In this document: positions 8,508 to 17,565 of the stretch, in pieces
How the letters are laid out: each line of letters starts with the position of its first letter
How positions within the stretch are numbered: position 1 is the first letter of the stretch
NCBI GenBank assembly: GCA_965222205.1
Contig: OZ244932.1
Span: forward strand, 2,542,001-2,606,000
Length of the DNA stretch: 64,000 nucleotides
Reading direction: 5' to 3'
From: RHLJ01 sp965222205
GTDB taxonomy: Bacteria; Bacteroidota; Rhodothermia; Balneolales; Balneolaceae
Notes under the pieces: model-generated
Told to the model about the DNA's origin: nothing
The model's database searches: none
Seen by the model: the letters and a program-made list of their open reading frames with translations, nothing else
Made by a program: the position numbers and the translations under genes

Positions 8508-9467
8508 ATGAATCGGTTCATAATTACTTTGGTCACTCTTCTCTTCTGTATGAGTTGTGATATTTTTACCGATGAACAGGAAGCTCCCCAAGTCCCGGGA
8601 ACACTTGTGTTCTCTATGCTTGAAGATCCGGAAAATGGTCCCTACCAAATCTATACTTCCTTCACCAATGGAACCAACCTGAGGCAACTCACCTTTTTTA
8701 AAGGCCATGAATCCACCTCGCCTTCCTGGAGCCCCAATGGTAAAAAAATTGTGTTTACCACAACCTTAAAAAGCGTGGAAGGCGAAGGTTCGATTTATAC
8801 CATGAATGCAGATGGCTCTGATCCGAAGCCTGTCAAATACCGGGTTGAAAACGAAATCGCAGTAAACGGGTTAAACCCCCAATGGAGCCCGGACGGTACA
8901 AAAATCATTTACACTACATGCCCACTTTGCGAAATTGGCATCAATAATTACCAAATCCATTATTATGATTTTGCAACCGATTCCATCCATAAAATTATAG
9001 ATTCTTCCGGAAGAAATACGAATCCTTCCTTTCGAACAAAAGATATATTCTCCTTTCTTTCGGACAGAGCATATTCCGGCTTAACAGACCGAAGACTGGA
9101 CAGAGACTTGTATGAATATCATATCAGCTCGATGGAATTGAACAGAATTACTACGGATGGGCAAGCTAGGAGAACACTATGGAACCCGGTCACTGAATCA
9201 TACCTGATTCAATCATCTGATGGCAACGCATTATGGTATTCAATAGACCCGGTTACTAAAGATTCACTCGATGAGGTCATCAATAAAAAAGGCATTAATA
9301 CTTCTTCTTTTCTGCCCATGAAATGGTCGGATGATACTTCCATACTTATGATTGCAGATTTTCAAAATTCCGGGTTCCAACTTTATTTCTATGATTTCAA
9401 CTCTGATAGTTTGTTCTCTGGAACATTTATTGAAAGACCTAATGGTTTCGACTATTATAAATTTTAA
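8508..9467 (+). CDS. TolB/PD40-like beta-propeller lipoprotein
   Basis: The 319-residue product starts MNRFIITLVTLLFCMSC, a lipoprotein signal with cleavage before Cys17. The mature part carries PD40 (WD40-like) blade motifs such as SPSWSPNGKKIVFTT (about 72-86) and NPQWSPDGTKIIYTT (about 127-141), typical of TolB-type propellers that bind protein or carbohydrate at the cell envelope. Later blades are weaker. At this length it is probably a single six-bladed propeller. No catalytic domain is attached. The next gene (a secreted protease) is on the same strand, but a structured 165-bp spacer lies between them. The role is inferred only as an envelope or binding protein. Confidence 0.75.
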   Translation: MNRFIITLVTLLFCMSCDIFTDEQEAPQVPGTLVFSMLEDPENGPYQIYTSFTNGTNLRQLTFFKGHESTSPSWSPNGKKIVFTTTLKSVEGEGSIYTMNADGSDPKPVKYRVENEIAVNGLNPQWSPDGTKIIYTTCPLCEIGINNYQIHYYDFATDSIHKIIDSSGRNTNPSFRTKDIFSFLSDRAYSGLTDRRLDRDLYEYHISSMELNRITTDGQARRTLWNPVTESYLIQSSDGNALWYSIDPVTKDSLDEVINKKGINTSSFLPMKWSDDTSILMIADFQNSGFQLYFYDFNSDSLFSGTFIERPNGFDYYKF

Positions 9468-9502
9468 CCAGAATGTTTTAATGAACCTAATATAACCATA
9501 AG

Positions 9503-9570
9503 AAAAGCCCCGCATACTATCCCACTATCTCCCGCCAGAGAAATAACAGCGTAGTTCTGCAAGGGCTTTT
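9503..9570 (+). terminator. possible terminator or structured 3' RNA
   Basis: AAAAGCCC (9503-9510) pairs with GGGCTTTT (9563-9570), enclosing about 52 nt with further short pairings. A second hairpin, GTGTTTAC-CCG-GTAAACAC (9573-9591), follows at once. The long apical region is unusual for a plain terminator. Confidence 0.4.
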
Positions 9571-9632
9571 GTGTGTTTACCCGGTAAACACCGGACTGAA
9601 CACCTCAATGATAACCATAAATGAGGTAAATA

Positions 9633-11783
9633 ATGAAAACCTTCCTAACCCTTTGTTGTATTCTATTTACAACCGTGGTTGCTGCACAAACCAACGATAT
9701 GCTACATACAACACGATTAAGTAAAACTGAACAATTCAAAAATAATAGCTCTGCTGACTGGAATATTCGCTGGAAAGGAGAAACTCTTGTTCCCAGAGTT
9801 CTATCCAACGGACTGAGCAAAGCCTATCAGGGCACCCCGGAATCTATTGCAAGGCAGTTCTTAAAAGACCATAATGAATTCTTTGCAATGAATAAAGAGC
9901 TAAACGATGTACAGTTCAAACAATCCAAAACACATCGGGGAGTCACTCATGTTACATTCAATCAATATTATAACGGAATGCCGGTTGAGGGAGCCCAGTA
10001 TAAAGTACATATCAGGGCAGATGGGAGGGTAGATATGGCCAATGGGTATTACTATCCTGATATAAATATCTCAGGCCGGGCATCCGTTTCTCCAGGATCT
10101 GCAATGAATACAGCACTCGGGGATTTAGAAATCGCTGCTGCAGAACAGATCAAAGATATTCCGGAATTGGTTGTATATCCGGTAAATGATACCTCCCTGA
10201 TATTAGCCTATAAAATCCACATGTTAATTGAAGAACCATATACCAACTGGATATATTTTATAGAGGCACAAACAGGAGAAATACTGGAAAAACAAAACCA
10301 ACTTTCCGGAATTACCGGGACCGGAAAAGTATATCCGAAACACCCTGATAACTCAACGCTTACCATTAAGAATTTATATCGTCTGGCAGGCAACAGCAAG
10401 CTGGATGGCACTTATGTAAAGGTATATGATGATTCCGGTGCGGAAGCCAACGAATCCAGTCATAATTTCCAATACGATCCCACTCATCATCATTTTGATG
10501 AAGTAAGTTTATATTATCATGTGGATAATTTCAGACATAACTTTATTGAAGGCCTGGATGTTAACAATAATCTATTCACCAAATTACTTGCACGGGCACG
10601 AAGTAACTCTACTTGTCCTGGTGGCTCCTATGGCGCATGTTATAACCATTCTAATGGAGACTTATATTTTGGTAATGGGCTTCCTAATGCAAGAGAAGAT
10701 AAAGTTATTTACCACGAATACAGCCATGCCGTAGTACGTGATATTGAAGGAGATATAAGATCTTCAAGTAATGGTGAAGAAGGAGCTATCAGTGAAGGAG
10801 TGCCCGATTATTTTGCCGGGTCATTCACCGGAAGAAATGAAATTGGAGAATATGTATTTGCACTCACCCCAAATGATATAAGGGATATGGAAGATCCCAT
10901 TCACTCTAACTATACTGAGTATGATACTGACAATAACAATGGTACTCTTGTTTCAGCTCATGATGGAGCCAGCTTTTTTTCTTCCATTCTATGGGATATC
11001 CGAAATGATGCCGGAATAAGCACTGCTAAAACTGATGAACTTGTGTTCGATGCCTTATTCCGAATTTCAGCAGACCCAGATTTCTTGGAATTCAGGGATG
11101 CAATGATGGCCGCAGATGTTGCCCTTAACTCGGGTGCCTATAAATATCTGGTTCAGGATATATTTGCAGAAAATGGAGTTGGGGTATATTCAGCAAACCA
11201 AGCGGTTATTACCGGGTCTACTTATTTACCGATGAATACTAATTCTACATGGAACACTTCCGTTTCAAATGGAACAACACCATTTTCGATAGTTTGGTAT
11301 AGAAAAGATGGTTTTGGCAGTTGGTACCAGGTAAGTACAGGAACTTCCTATACTGGCAATACAGGTACAACAACGTTTGAGCTAAGGGTTGACGTTAGTG
11401 ACTCTGGACCCAATCTAGATGGTGAAGAAAACTTTGGAGTAGCCGTATATGATCCGGGAGGATGCCAGATTTGTAAAGAAGTTGGAGAAAAAACCCCATT
11501 ACCTAAAAACTTTTCCCTTCAACAAAACTATCCCAATCCTTTTAACCCTTCTACTTCCATAAAGTTTGAACTCCCGGAAGCATCAGATGTTTCTCTTAAA
11601 GTTTATAATTTAATGGGGCAGCAAGTTGCCACTCTGGTAAATGGCAACACTCAAGCCGGGTTTCATGAAGTCAGTTTTAATGCAAACGGTTTATCCAGCG
11701 GGTTGTATATCGCAAAACTTCAAGCAGTATCCGGTACAGGAAAAACCTTCATAAAAGAACTTAAAATGCAGTTGATTAAATAG
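9633..11783 (+). CDS. secreted M4/M36-type metalloprotease with type IX sorting domain
   Basis: A 716-residue secreted zinc protease. The signal peptide is MKTFLTLCCILFTTVVAAQ. It is followed by an FTP-like propeptide (to about 225) and a thermolysin/fungalysin-type catalytic domain with HEYSH at about 359-363 and the third-ligand region GEEGAISEGVPDYFAG around 380-395. The C-terminus (about 630-716) is a type IX secretion sorting domain that starts YPNPFNPS and ends KELKMQLIK, so the protein should cross the outer membrane by the T9SS and be released or surface-anchored. The ATG at 9633 follows GAGGT with short spacing. The bidirectional terminator at 11801 ends the transcript. M4 and M36 share the HExxH plan, and I cannot separate them firmly. 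Confidence 0.88.
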   Translation: MKTFLTLCCILFTTVVAAQTNDMLHTTRLSKTEQFKNNSSADWNIRWKGETLVPRVLSNGLSKAYQGTPESIARQFLKDHNEFFAMNKELNDVQFKQSKTHRGVTHVTFNQYYNGMPVEGAQYKVHIRADGRVDMANGYYYPDINISGRASVSPGSAMNTALGDLEIAAAEQIKDIPELVVYPVNDTSLILAYKIHMLIEEPYTNWIYFIEAQTGEILEKQNQLSGITGTGKVYPKHPDNSTLTIKNLYRLAGNSKLDGTYVKVYDDSGAEANESSHNFQYDPTHHHFDEVSLYYHVDNFRHNFIEGLDVNNNLFTKLLARARSNSTCPGGSYGACYNHSNGDLYFGNGLPNAREDKVIYHEYSHAVVRDIEGDIRSSSNGEEGAISEGVPDYFAGSFTGRNEIGEYVFALTPNDIRDMEDPIHSNYTEYDTDNNNGTLVSAHDGASFFSSILWDIRNDAGISTAKTDELVFDALFRISADPDFLEFRDAMMAADVALNSGAYKYLVQDIFAENGVGVYSANQAVITGSTYLPMNTNSTWNTSVSNGTTPFSIVWYRKDGFGSWYQVSTGTSYTGNTGTTTFELRVDVSDSGPNLDGEENFGVAVYDPGGCQICKEVGEKTPLPKNFSLQQNYPNPFNPSTSIKFELPEASDVSLKVYNLMGQQVATLVNGNTQAGFHEVSFNANGLSSGLYIAKLQAVSGTGKTFIKELKMQLIK

Positions 11784-11798
11784 CAGAAAATGTGTTTT

Positions 11799-11837
11799 AA
11801 AAAAACAAGGCTTACAAATGTAAGCCTTGTTTTTTTA
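11799..11837. terminator. bidirectional terminator
   Basis: The stem ACAAGGCTTA (11805-11814) / TAAGCCTTGT (11821-11830) is flanked by A7 on the left and T7 on the right, so it can stop the protease transcript (+) and the amidohydrolase transcript (-), whose stop codons are both within 25 bp. Confidence 0.92.
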
Positions 11838-11838
11838 A

Positions 11839-14800
11839 TCAATCATCCACACCTGGCAGCGAAGCTTTATCCGGTACACTTTGCTCCCAGATCTTCATGT
11901 CAAATACCTTCTTACGAGGGTAAACCTCGTCCAGTGTATTCGCTTCATACAACCGACCATTAAACATCACATGCGAAACTGTATTTGTATTTCTGAGATC
12001 GCTGAGTGGATTTTCATCCAGAATGACCAAGTCCGCCAGTTTACCAACTTCAATAGAACCAACGTCGCCATCTAAGCCGATTGCTTCAGCACCAATCAGT
12101 GTAGCAACTTTAAGTGCTTCGTGGTTTGTTAACCCGCCTGCAGCTACTGCCCATAGCTCCCAGTGATATCCTAGTCCTTGCAACTGACCATGACTTCCTA
12201 CCCCGATTATTCCTCCGGCATCTACAATCTGCTTAGCCTTCTCTGCATGTTTTGGAAATATCTGCTCAGCATCCATTGCCCAGAAATCCCGCCGACGAGT
12301 GCTTGATGCCATCACATCGTGAGGCGTGAAGTAAGAAAGTTTGGCATCATTATACACCTCTTCCCGGGCATAGAAATAATCCTCTCCGGAAGGACCTCCG
12401 TAAGCTACAAGCATAGTTTGTGATACCGCCATTTTTGCATCCGCCACCGTTTTCACCCAATCGTTGTAAATCGGATATATTGGGAGATTGTGTTCGTGTC
12501 CGGGATAGCCATCAAGTAACTGAGTAAGATTCATCTTGATGTTCAGGCTTCCTTCGGTAGTAGGCATTAGTTTTTGCTCTTTTGATGCCATAATAATCCA
12601 TTGGCGATGCTGACGATTTCCAACCCGATACATCTTAATGGTCTTGGTATCGAAATACTCGCTGTATTGCCGAAGTACTTCCTGCGTATGTTCGTAGCTT
12701 TTGAGCTTGTATCCCCAGAATCCAACTCCCGGACCAGTAGAATATACTCTTGGTCCAAGCGCCATTCCTGCAGTAACCATATCACTGTAGCTTAATACAT
12801 CAGTTGTTCCTGTTTGGGGATCACGGGTTGTAGTGACTCCATACGCAAGATTTGCTGCATAACTCCAGGGTTGTGACTTATGAATTCCACGAGTTACACG
12901 GAGATGGGCGTGAGTATCAACAAACCCGGGTGTAATCGTTTTTCCTGAGAGATTAATTACTTCTGTACCAGACGGGGCATTTAGAGTTCCGGTCCGCCCC
13001 ACAGCAGAGATGCGATTATTCTCGATCAGAATATCGCCCCGCTCAATAATTTCATCTCCATTCATGGTGATTATTCTTGCACCCTGAAGTAAAGCCGTTC
13101 CCTCGGGAATATCACGCTGATAAGTCACCTCCATACGATGCTCTTCTGCCTGATACTCAGTCGGGCCTTTCTCTTCTTCCTCCTTGGAGTCTTCTTCTTC
13201 TTTTTCTTCATCATCGGAATCTTCATCAGCATCCTCTTCTGCCTTTTTAGCTTCTTCCTCTGCTTTCTTTGCTGCCTTTACACTATCAGCAAAAGCTTCG
13301 GCATCACTTAAGCTGTATACAAAATGACCTTTACCAAGCGACCAATGTACTTTATCGGAATCGCCTGACCAGTGAGGGAATTCGCCACCAATTACCGTGA
13401 GTTTCTTAGCTGGGAATGCAGCGCCGGATGGATTAGATACTGAAATTCGCACTACATCTCCGGTAACCGGCACCGTGGCAGTGTAGATTTCATTATTTAC
13501 TTGTGCCAGAACCTGATCCCCTTCCGGTGCCATTAGAAGAACACTCGCCTCACTTGCAGGAACGGGGTCAATAGTTCCATACGTTGAAATACCAGTAATC
13601 TTGATGTGCTCTTTCACATCCGTTCCATCCCATCGAATCGATACTAACTGTCCGTCATTATCACTCATATAGATCCGGTCATTCGATTTTATGAAATGTG
13701 GATTTGTTCTTCCTTTTCTCAGGTCAACTAAGTTCGTTGCACCTCCTCCCGAAGGAATCCATGCTATCTCGTCAGCTGCAGAGAAGAAAGAACCTCCCGT
13801 TCCTGAATCCATGTAGTCAAACTTTGAACCGGTGACAAATACGATTCGATCGCTGTTATACGACCATGCAGGCTGCGTATAAAATGCAGATTCCTGAGTC
13901 AATTTTTGAGCTCGCGGGCGTCTGGCTTTTGGTTCAATACGGTAGATATCACCCCCATTTTGTTCATCCCAAGTCACATAAACGATGTACTTTCCATCGG
14001 GAGACCAGGAAGGATCGGCTTCAGTAGCAGAAGTTTCAGTAAGTTTTCTTGGTGTTCCATTTGGAAAATCCTGCACATATAAGTCATTGAGAACTGTATA
14101 AGCCAATTGACTTCCGTCCGGTGAGGGAACAGCGTCTCTGATTTGAGTCGCTAATACTTCTTTGTCATCTGAGATGGGATATTTGAAAGTAAGTTCCGGT
14201 CCCAATTCAAGTTCAACGTCTACCTCAAATGGAATTTCCTCTGCTGAACCATCAGCTATAGAAAGTTTGTGTAGTTTTCCCCCGTAAAACAGGATAAGGT
14301 TTTCACTATCAGGAGTAAAACTCATAGATGGAAGTACTCCTAATGTTGCCTGAGATTCCTGATCATCACGTTGCACAGGATAAGCCAGCCAGCGTTCTTC
14401 CCCGGTATTAAGGTTTCTTAGGATAAGTGCTGTTTCCGCTTCATGCCGTGTTCCATACACTAACCACTTTCCATCAGGAGAGGTAGTTGGAGTGAACGCA
14501 GAACCATATTTTGTAACAAGGAACGAATTATCTCCCGTCTCGCGATCATAAACACCGATTCCATATTGCGGAAGCTGCGCATTGTAATTCCAGGCTCCAT
14601 TTCTGCGTGAGTAATACACATATCTGCCATCGGCACTGAATGCAGGGTCAATAGCTTTCAAGCCCGGTGAACCATCCACAATTTTAGTTCCCCCTCCTCC
14701 ATCTTTATGGATTAACCAAAGTTTGAAGAGTCTTCTTCCTCTTGATACAACAATGTAATCACCATCAGGAGACCACTCCGCATTGATCATTTCATCATTA

Positions 14801-15216
14801 TTATCTTTTGTTACCTGGTGCTCCTCTTCGGTTTCCAGATTTATATACCAGGCGTTTTCAGAGCCTGTCCGGTCTGAGATAAACAACAGATGTTTTCCAT
14901 CCGGGCTGAATCTTGGGTGAACATCCACAGCCATCCCATCCGTTACCGGTGTCGCTTTTCCTCCAGTGATTGGCATCGTGTAAATATCTCCGAGCAAATC
15001 AAACGCAATGGTTTGTCCGTCAGGGCTTACATCTACCGACATCCAGGTGCCTTCGGTTGTTGTAAACTCAAACAACCGCTCCGGATCCATGGGAAGATCT
15101 TTGCTTTTCTTTTCAATTTTAGTGGAGTCGTTTTCTTCCGATTCTTGTGCAATTGCTGCAGACATGCATAACAGTGCTGGCAGAAGCACTAATATCCAGT
15201 TTATTTTTCGTGACAT
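11839..15216 (-). CDS. PD40 beta-propeller fused to amidohydrolase, exported
   Basis: About 1125 residues, taking the ATG at 15216, which gives MSRKINWILVLLPALLCMSAAIAQ, a clear signal peptide; an in-frame start 13 codons upstream would bury it. Residues about 45-620 contain many TolB-like PD40 blades (SPDGKHLLFISDRTG, SPDGTQ/SPDGKYIVYVTWDE types). A strongly acidic low-complexity linker (about 640-690, runs of E, D and K) follows. An amidohydrolase domain (about 705-1100) then carries VDTHAHLRVTRG, with the HxH metal motif near 765, and GVGSHGQLQG later. It is probably a periplasmic hydrolase of cyclic or amide compounds whose substrate the propeller may present. The specific substrate is unknown. 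Confidence 0.87.
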   Translation of the reverse strand: MSRKINWILVLLPALLCMSAAIAQESEENDSTKIEKKSKDLPMDPERLFEFTTTEGTWMSVDVSPDGQTIAFDLLGDIYTMPITGGKATPVTDGMAVDVHPRFSPDGKHLLFISDRTGSENAWYINLETEEEHQVTKDNNDEMINAEWSPDGDYIVVSRGRRLFKLWLIHKDGGGGTKIVDGSPGLKAIDPAFSADGRYVYYSRRNGAWNYNAQLPQYGIGVYDRETGDNSFLVTKYGSAFTPTTSPDGKWLVYGTRHEAETALILRNLNTGEERWLAYPVQRDDQESQATLGVLPSMSFTPDSENLILFYGGKLHKLSIADGSAEEIPFEVDVELELGPELTFKYPISDDKEVLATQIRDAVPSPDGSQLAYTVLNDLYVQDFPNGTPRKLTETSATEADPSWSPDGKYIVYVTWDEQNGGDIYRIEPKARRPRAQKLTQESAFYTQPAWSYNSDRIVFVTGSKFDYMDSGTGGSFFSAADEIAWIPSGGGATNLVDLRKGRTNPHFIKSNDRIYMSDNDGQLVSIRWDGTDVKEHIKITGISTYGTIDPVPASEASVLLMAPEGDQVLAQVNNEIYTATVPVTGDVVRISVSNPSGAAFPAKKLTVIGGEFPHWSGDSDKVHWSLGKGHFVYSLSDAEAFADSVKAAKKAEEEAKKAEEDADEDSDDEEKEEEDSKEEEEKGPTEYQAEEHRMEVTYQRDIPEGTALLQGARIITMNGDEIIERGDILIENNRISAVGRTGTLNAPSGTEVINLSGKTITPGFVDTHAHLRVTRGIHKSQPWSYAANLAYGVTTTRDPQTGTTDVLSYSDMVTAGMALGPRVYSTGPGVGFWGYKLKSYEHTQEVLRQYSEYFDTKTIKMYRVGNRQHRQWIIMASKEQKLMPTTEGSLNIKMNLTQLLDGYPGHEHNLPIYPIYNDWVKTVADAKMAVSQTMLVAYGGPSGEDYFYAREEVYNDAKLSYFTPHDVMASSTRRRDFWAMDAEQIFPKHAEKAKQIVDAGGIIGVGSHGQLQGLGYHWELWAVAAGGLTNHEALKVATLIGAEAIGLDGDVGSIEVGKLADLVILDENPLSDLRNTNTVSHVMFNGRLYEANTLDEVYPRKKVFDMKIWEQSVPDKASLPGVDD

Positions 15217-15390
15217 AAATTTCCCGTTTATTAGTTTTATTTTTGAGATGACCAATCCCGCTGTAATTCGAATCTGCCTAAAAAAAAGAAGCTTTTTTGT
15301 AAAAATTTGAGTTTAGATCTATAGAGTTATGTAAAAAAATATTAGGCTCTGGCTCTGTTTAATTTCTTTTTTTCTACTACTTTGAGTTCA

Positions 15391-17565
15391 ATGATTTCAG
15401 AAGAGCAAATAAAAAAAGCTATTGGGGAACCTGTTTATAAAAGTAAAAAACTAGCTTGCTGTTTAACTGATAACAAACTCCGATTCACTTTTGTGAATGA
15501 CACTTTTCTTGAAATTTCCGGGTATAAGAGGGATGAATTAGTTGGAAGCTCAGTTTCGGTAGTACTGGGTACAAGTATATTAAAATTAGCCTGGGAGGAA
15601 TTCTCCTATTATCTAAAGCATAAACAAAACAGGAAAGACACCTGGTCTCTTTTCCATAAAGATGGAACTAAAATACAGGCTGTTATTGAAACTTCTACCA
15701 TCAAGATTGAAGGAGATTCTTATTTTTTTACAATAGCATTGGATATTACCAAAAAAAAAGAGCTCGAAAATAATTTAAAAAAGGAGAGAAACAGACTCCA
15801 ATCTGCCGTTGAGGGAGCAAACCTTGGACTTTGGGACTTCAACTTTGCAACTAAAGAGTTTTATGCAAATGACATTTGGTGGAAGATGCTTGGTTACCCG
15901 CCACAAAAGTATGAAGATGCTTTCAAGTTTTATACTACGCTTATCCACCCTGATGATGTACCTCTGTTTATTAAAGAGAAGGACAGGATAGTAGCTACAG
16001 GTGATGATAGATTTGATTTAAAACTTCGGTTAAGAAATAAAAAGGGGGATTATATTTGGATTCGTTCTCAAGGTAAAGTGATTGAGTTCGGAGAGAACCA
16101 TTTTATAAATCATGCAATTGGAACCCATATTGATATTACCAAGGATAAGCAGGCTGAATTATTTATCCATGAGAGTGAAAAGAAATACCGCTTATTAACC
16201 GAATCACTCCCCAATATAATCTGGACTGCCGATGCAGACGGATACATCAACTATATGAACCGGCATGGGCTTGCTTTCTTTGGTAAAAAGAAAGAGCACC
16301 TGAAAACCTGGGAGTGGAAAAACTTTGTATCTGAAAAAGATGTGGAAGAAGTTCAAAGAAAATGGATTTTTGCTCATGAAACCAAAACCGCTATAAATCA
16401 CGTCCATACCTTTATAAATAAAAAAGGAGAGGAAAAATGGTTCCAGGTACTCATCTTTCCTCAAAAAGATTCTCACGGCGATGTTAATTCATGGATTGGA
16501 ATTGCTTCAGATATTGACAAGCTGGTTCTTGCCGAAAAATCATTAAAAATATCAAACTACCGCCTCCGCTCATTAATAGACGCCTCTCCCGCAGCTATCT
16601 ATTCAATTAATACGAAAGGTGAAATTCAGGACTTTTGGAATCCGGCTGCAGAAAAACTGCTGGGTTGGAAACGAGAGGAAGTGCTTGGCAAACTATTACC
16701 TCACAACGATAACGAAAACGAGGCTGATTTTCTTGAAAGAGTACATGAGACTATTAAAAAAGGAGAATACTCAGGAGTAATTACAAGAAAAGACAAATTT
16801 GGAAAGACACTTTGCCTTGAAGTAGCCGGTGGTTGTATATATAACGCCGATGGCAGTGTTTCTGAAATTATAGTAACCCTGATCGATATCACTGAACTGG
16901 AAAACAACCGAGATAAACTAGGTCAATCTCTTAAAGAAAAAGAGACTTTACTTCAGGAAATCCACCATCGCGTTAAAAATAACCTTGCTATCGTTGTTAG
17001 TCTTCTACAGCTACAAATATTCAGGTCTGATGATAGGTCAGAAAAATATAGCCTAACAGAAGCCCAAAACCGGGTTCATTCGATTGCAATGGTTCATGAG
17101 TTGTTATATCAGTCCGATGACTTTTCTTCTGTTGATCTGATCACCTACTATGAAAAGCTTATCAAAACCATCCAAAATAACATGCAGGTAGATAACACTG
17201 GTGTTGAACTGAAACTGGATATCGGAATAAGTTCGTTAAACATTAATCAGGCTATTCCTCTTGGGCTTTTAATCAATGAGCTCGCAACTAATTCTTTCAA
17301 GTACGCCTTTAAAGGGAATAAGAAGGGGCTTCTTACTTTAAAAATTCGTCGTGCAGAAGATCGCGTTTTTGTCACCTATAGTGATAATGGCCCAGGTTTT
17401 GATATGAGTGCACTTGAATTTAAAACAGGCCTGGGAATAAAGATCATGGACTCTTTACTCACCCAGCTTGATGCAGAGTATGACATTGACTCAACCAACA
17501 AATTCGAAATCAGTCTGAATTTTCTAGAAAAAGGCGCCGGACCATTGGAAAGAGCTAAGGATTAA
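15391..17565 (+). CDS. multi-PAS sensor histidine kinase, HisKA_2 type
   Basis: A 724-residue soluble kinase with no membrane helix. About four PAS domains (roughly 15-130, 140-250, 260-380 and 390-510) are linked by PAC-like ends such as ITKKKELENN and ITELENNRDK. The dimerisation/phosphoacceptor region contains EIHHRVKNNL (His525/526), the HisKA_2 hallmark. The HATPase domain has LLINELATNSFKYAF (N box, about 626), DNGPGFD (about 665) and GLGIKIM (about 680). It probably phosphorylates a separate response regulator, but none is encoded nearby. I chose the ATG at 15391 over a TTG 9 nt upstream. Its stop overlaps the convergent ettA stop by 4 bp. Confidence 0.9.
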   Translation: MISEEQIKKAIGEPVYKSKKLACCLTDNKLRFTFVNDTFLEISGYKRDELVGSSVSVVLGTSILKLAWEEFSYYLKHKQNRKDTWSLFHKDGTKIQAVIETSTIKIEGDSYFFTIALDITKKKELENNLKKERNRLQSAVEGANLGLWDFNFATKEFYANDIWWKMLGYPPQKYEDAFKFYTTLIHPDDVPLFIKEKDRIVATGDDRFDLKLRLRNKKGDYIWIRSQGKVIEFGENHFINHAIGTHIDITKDKQAELFIHESEKKYRLLTESLPNIIWTADADGYINYMNRHGLAFFGKKKEHLKTWEWKNFVSEKDVEEVQRKWIFAHETKTAINHVHTFINKKGEEKWFQVLIFPQKDSHGDVNSWIGIASDIDKLVLAEKSLKISNYRLRSLIDASPAAIYSINTKGEIQDFWNPAAEKLLGWKREEVLGKLLPHNDNENEADFLERVHETIKKGEYSGVITRKDKFGKTLCLEVAGGCIYNADGSVSEIIVTLIDITELENNRDKLGQSLKEKETLLQEIHHRVKNNLAIVVSLLQLQIFRSDDRSEKYSLTEAQNRVHSIAMVHELLYQSDDFSSVDLITYYEKLIKTIQNNMQVDNTGVELKLDIGISSLNINQAIPLGLLINELATNSFKYAFKGNKKGLLTLKIRRAEDRVFVTYSDNGPGFDMSALEFKTGLGIKIMDSLLTQLDAEYDIDSTNKFEISLNFLEKGAGPLERAKD

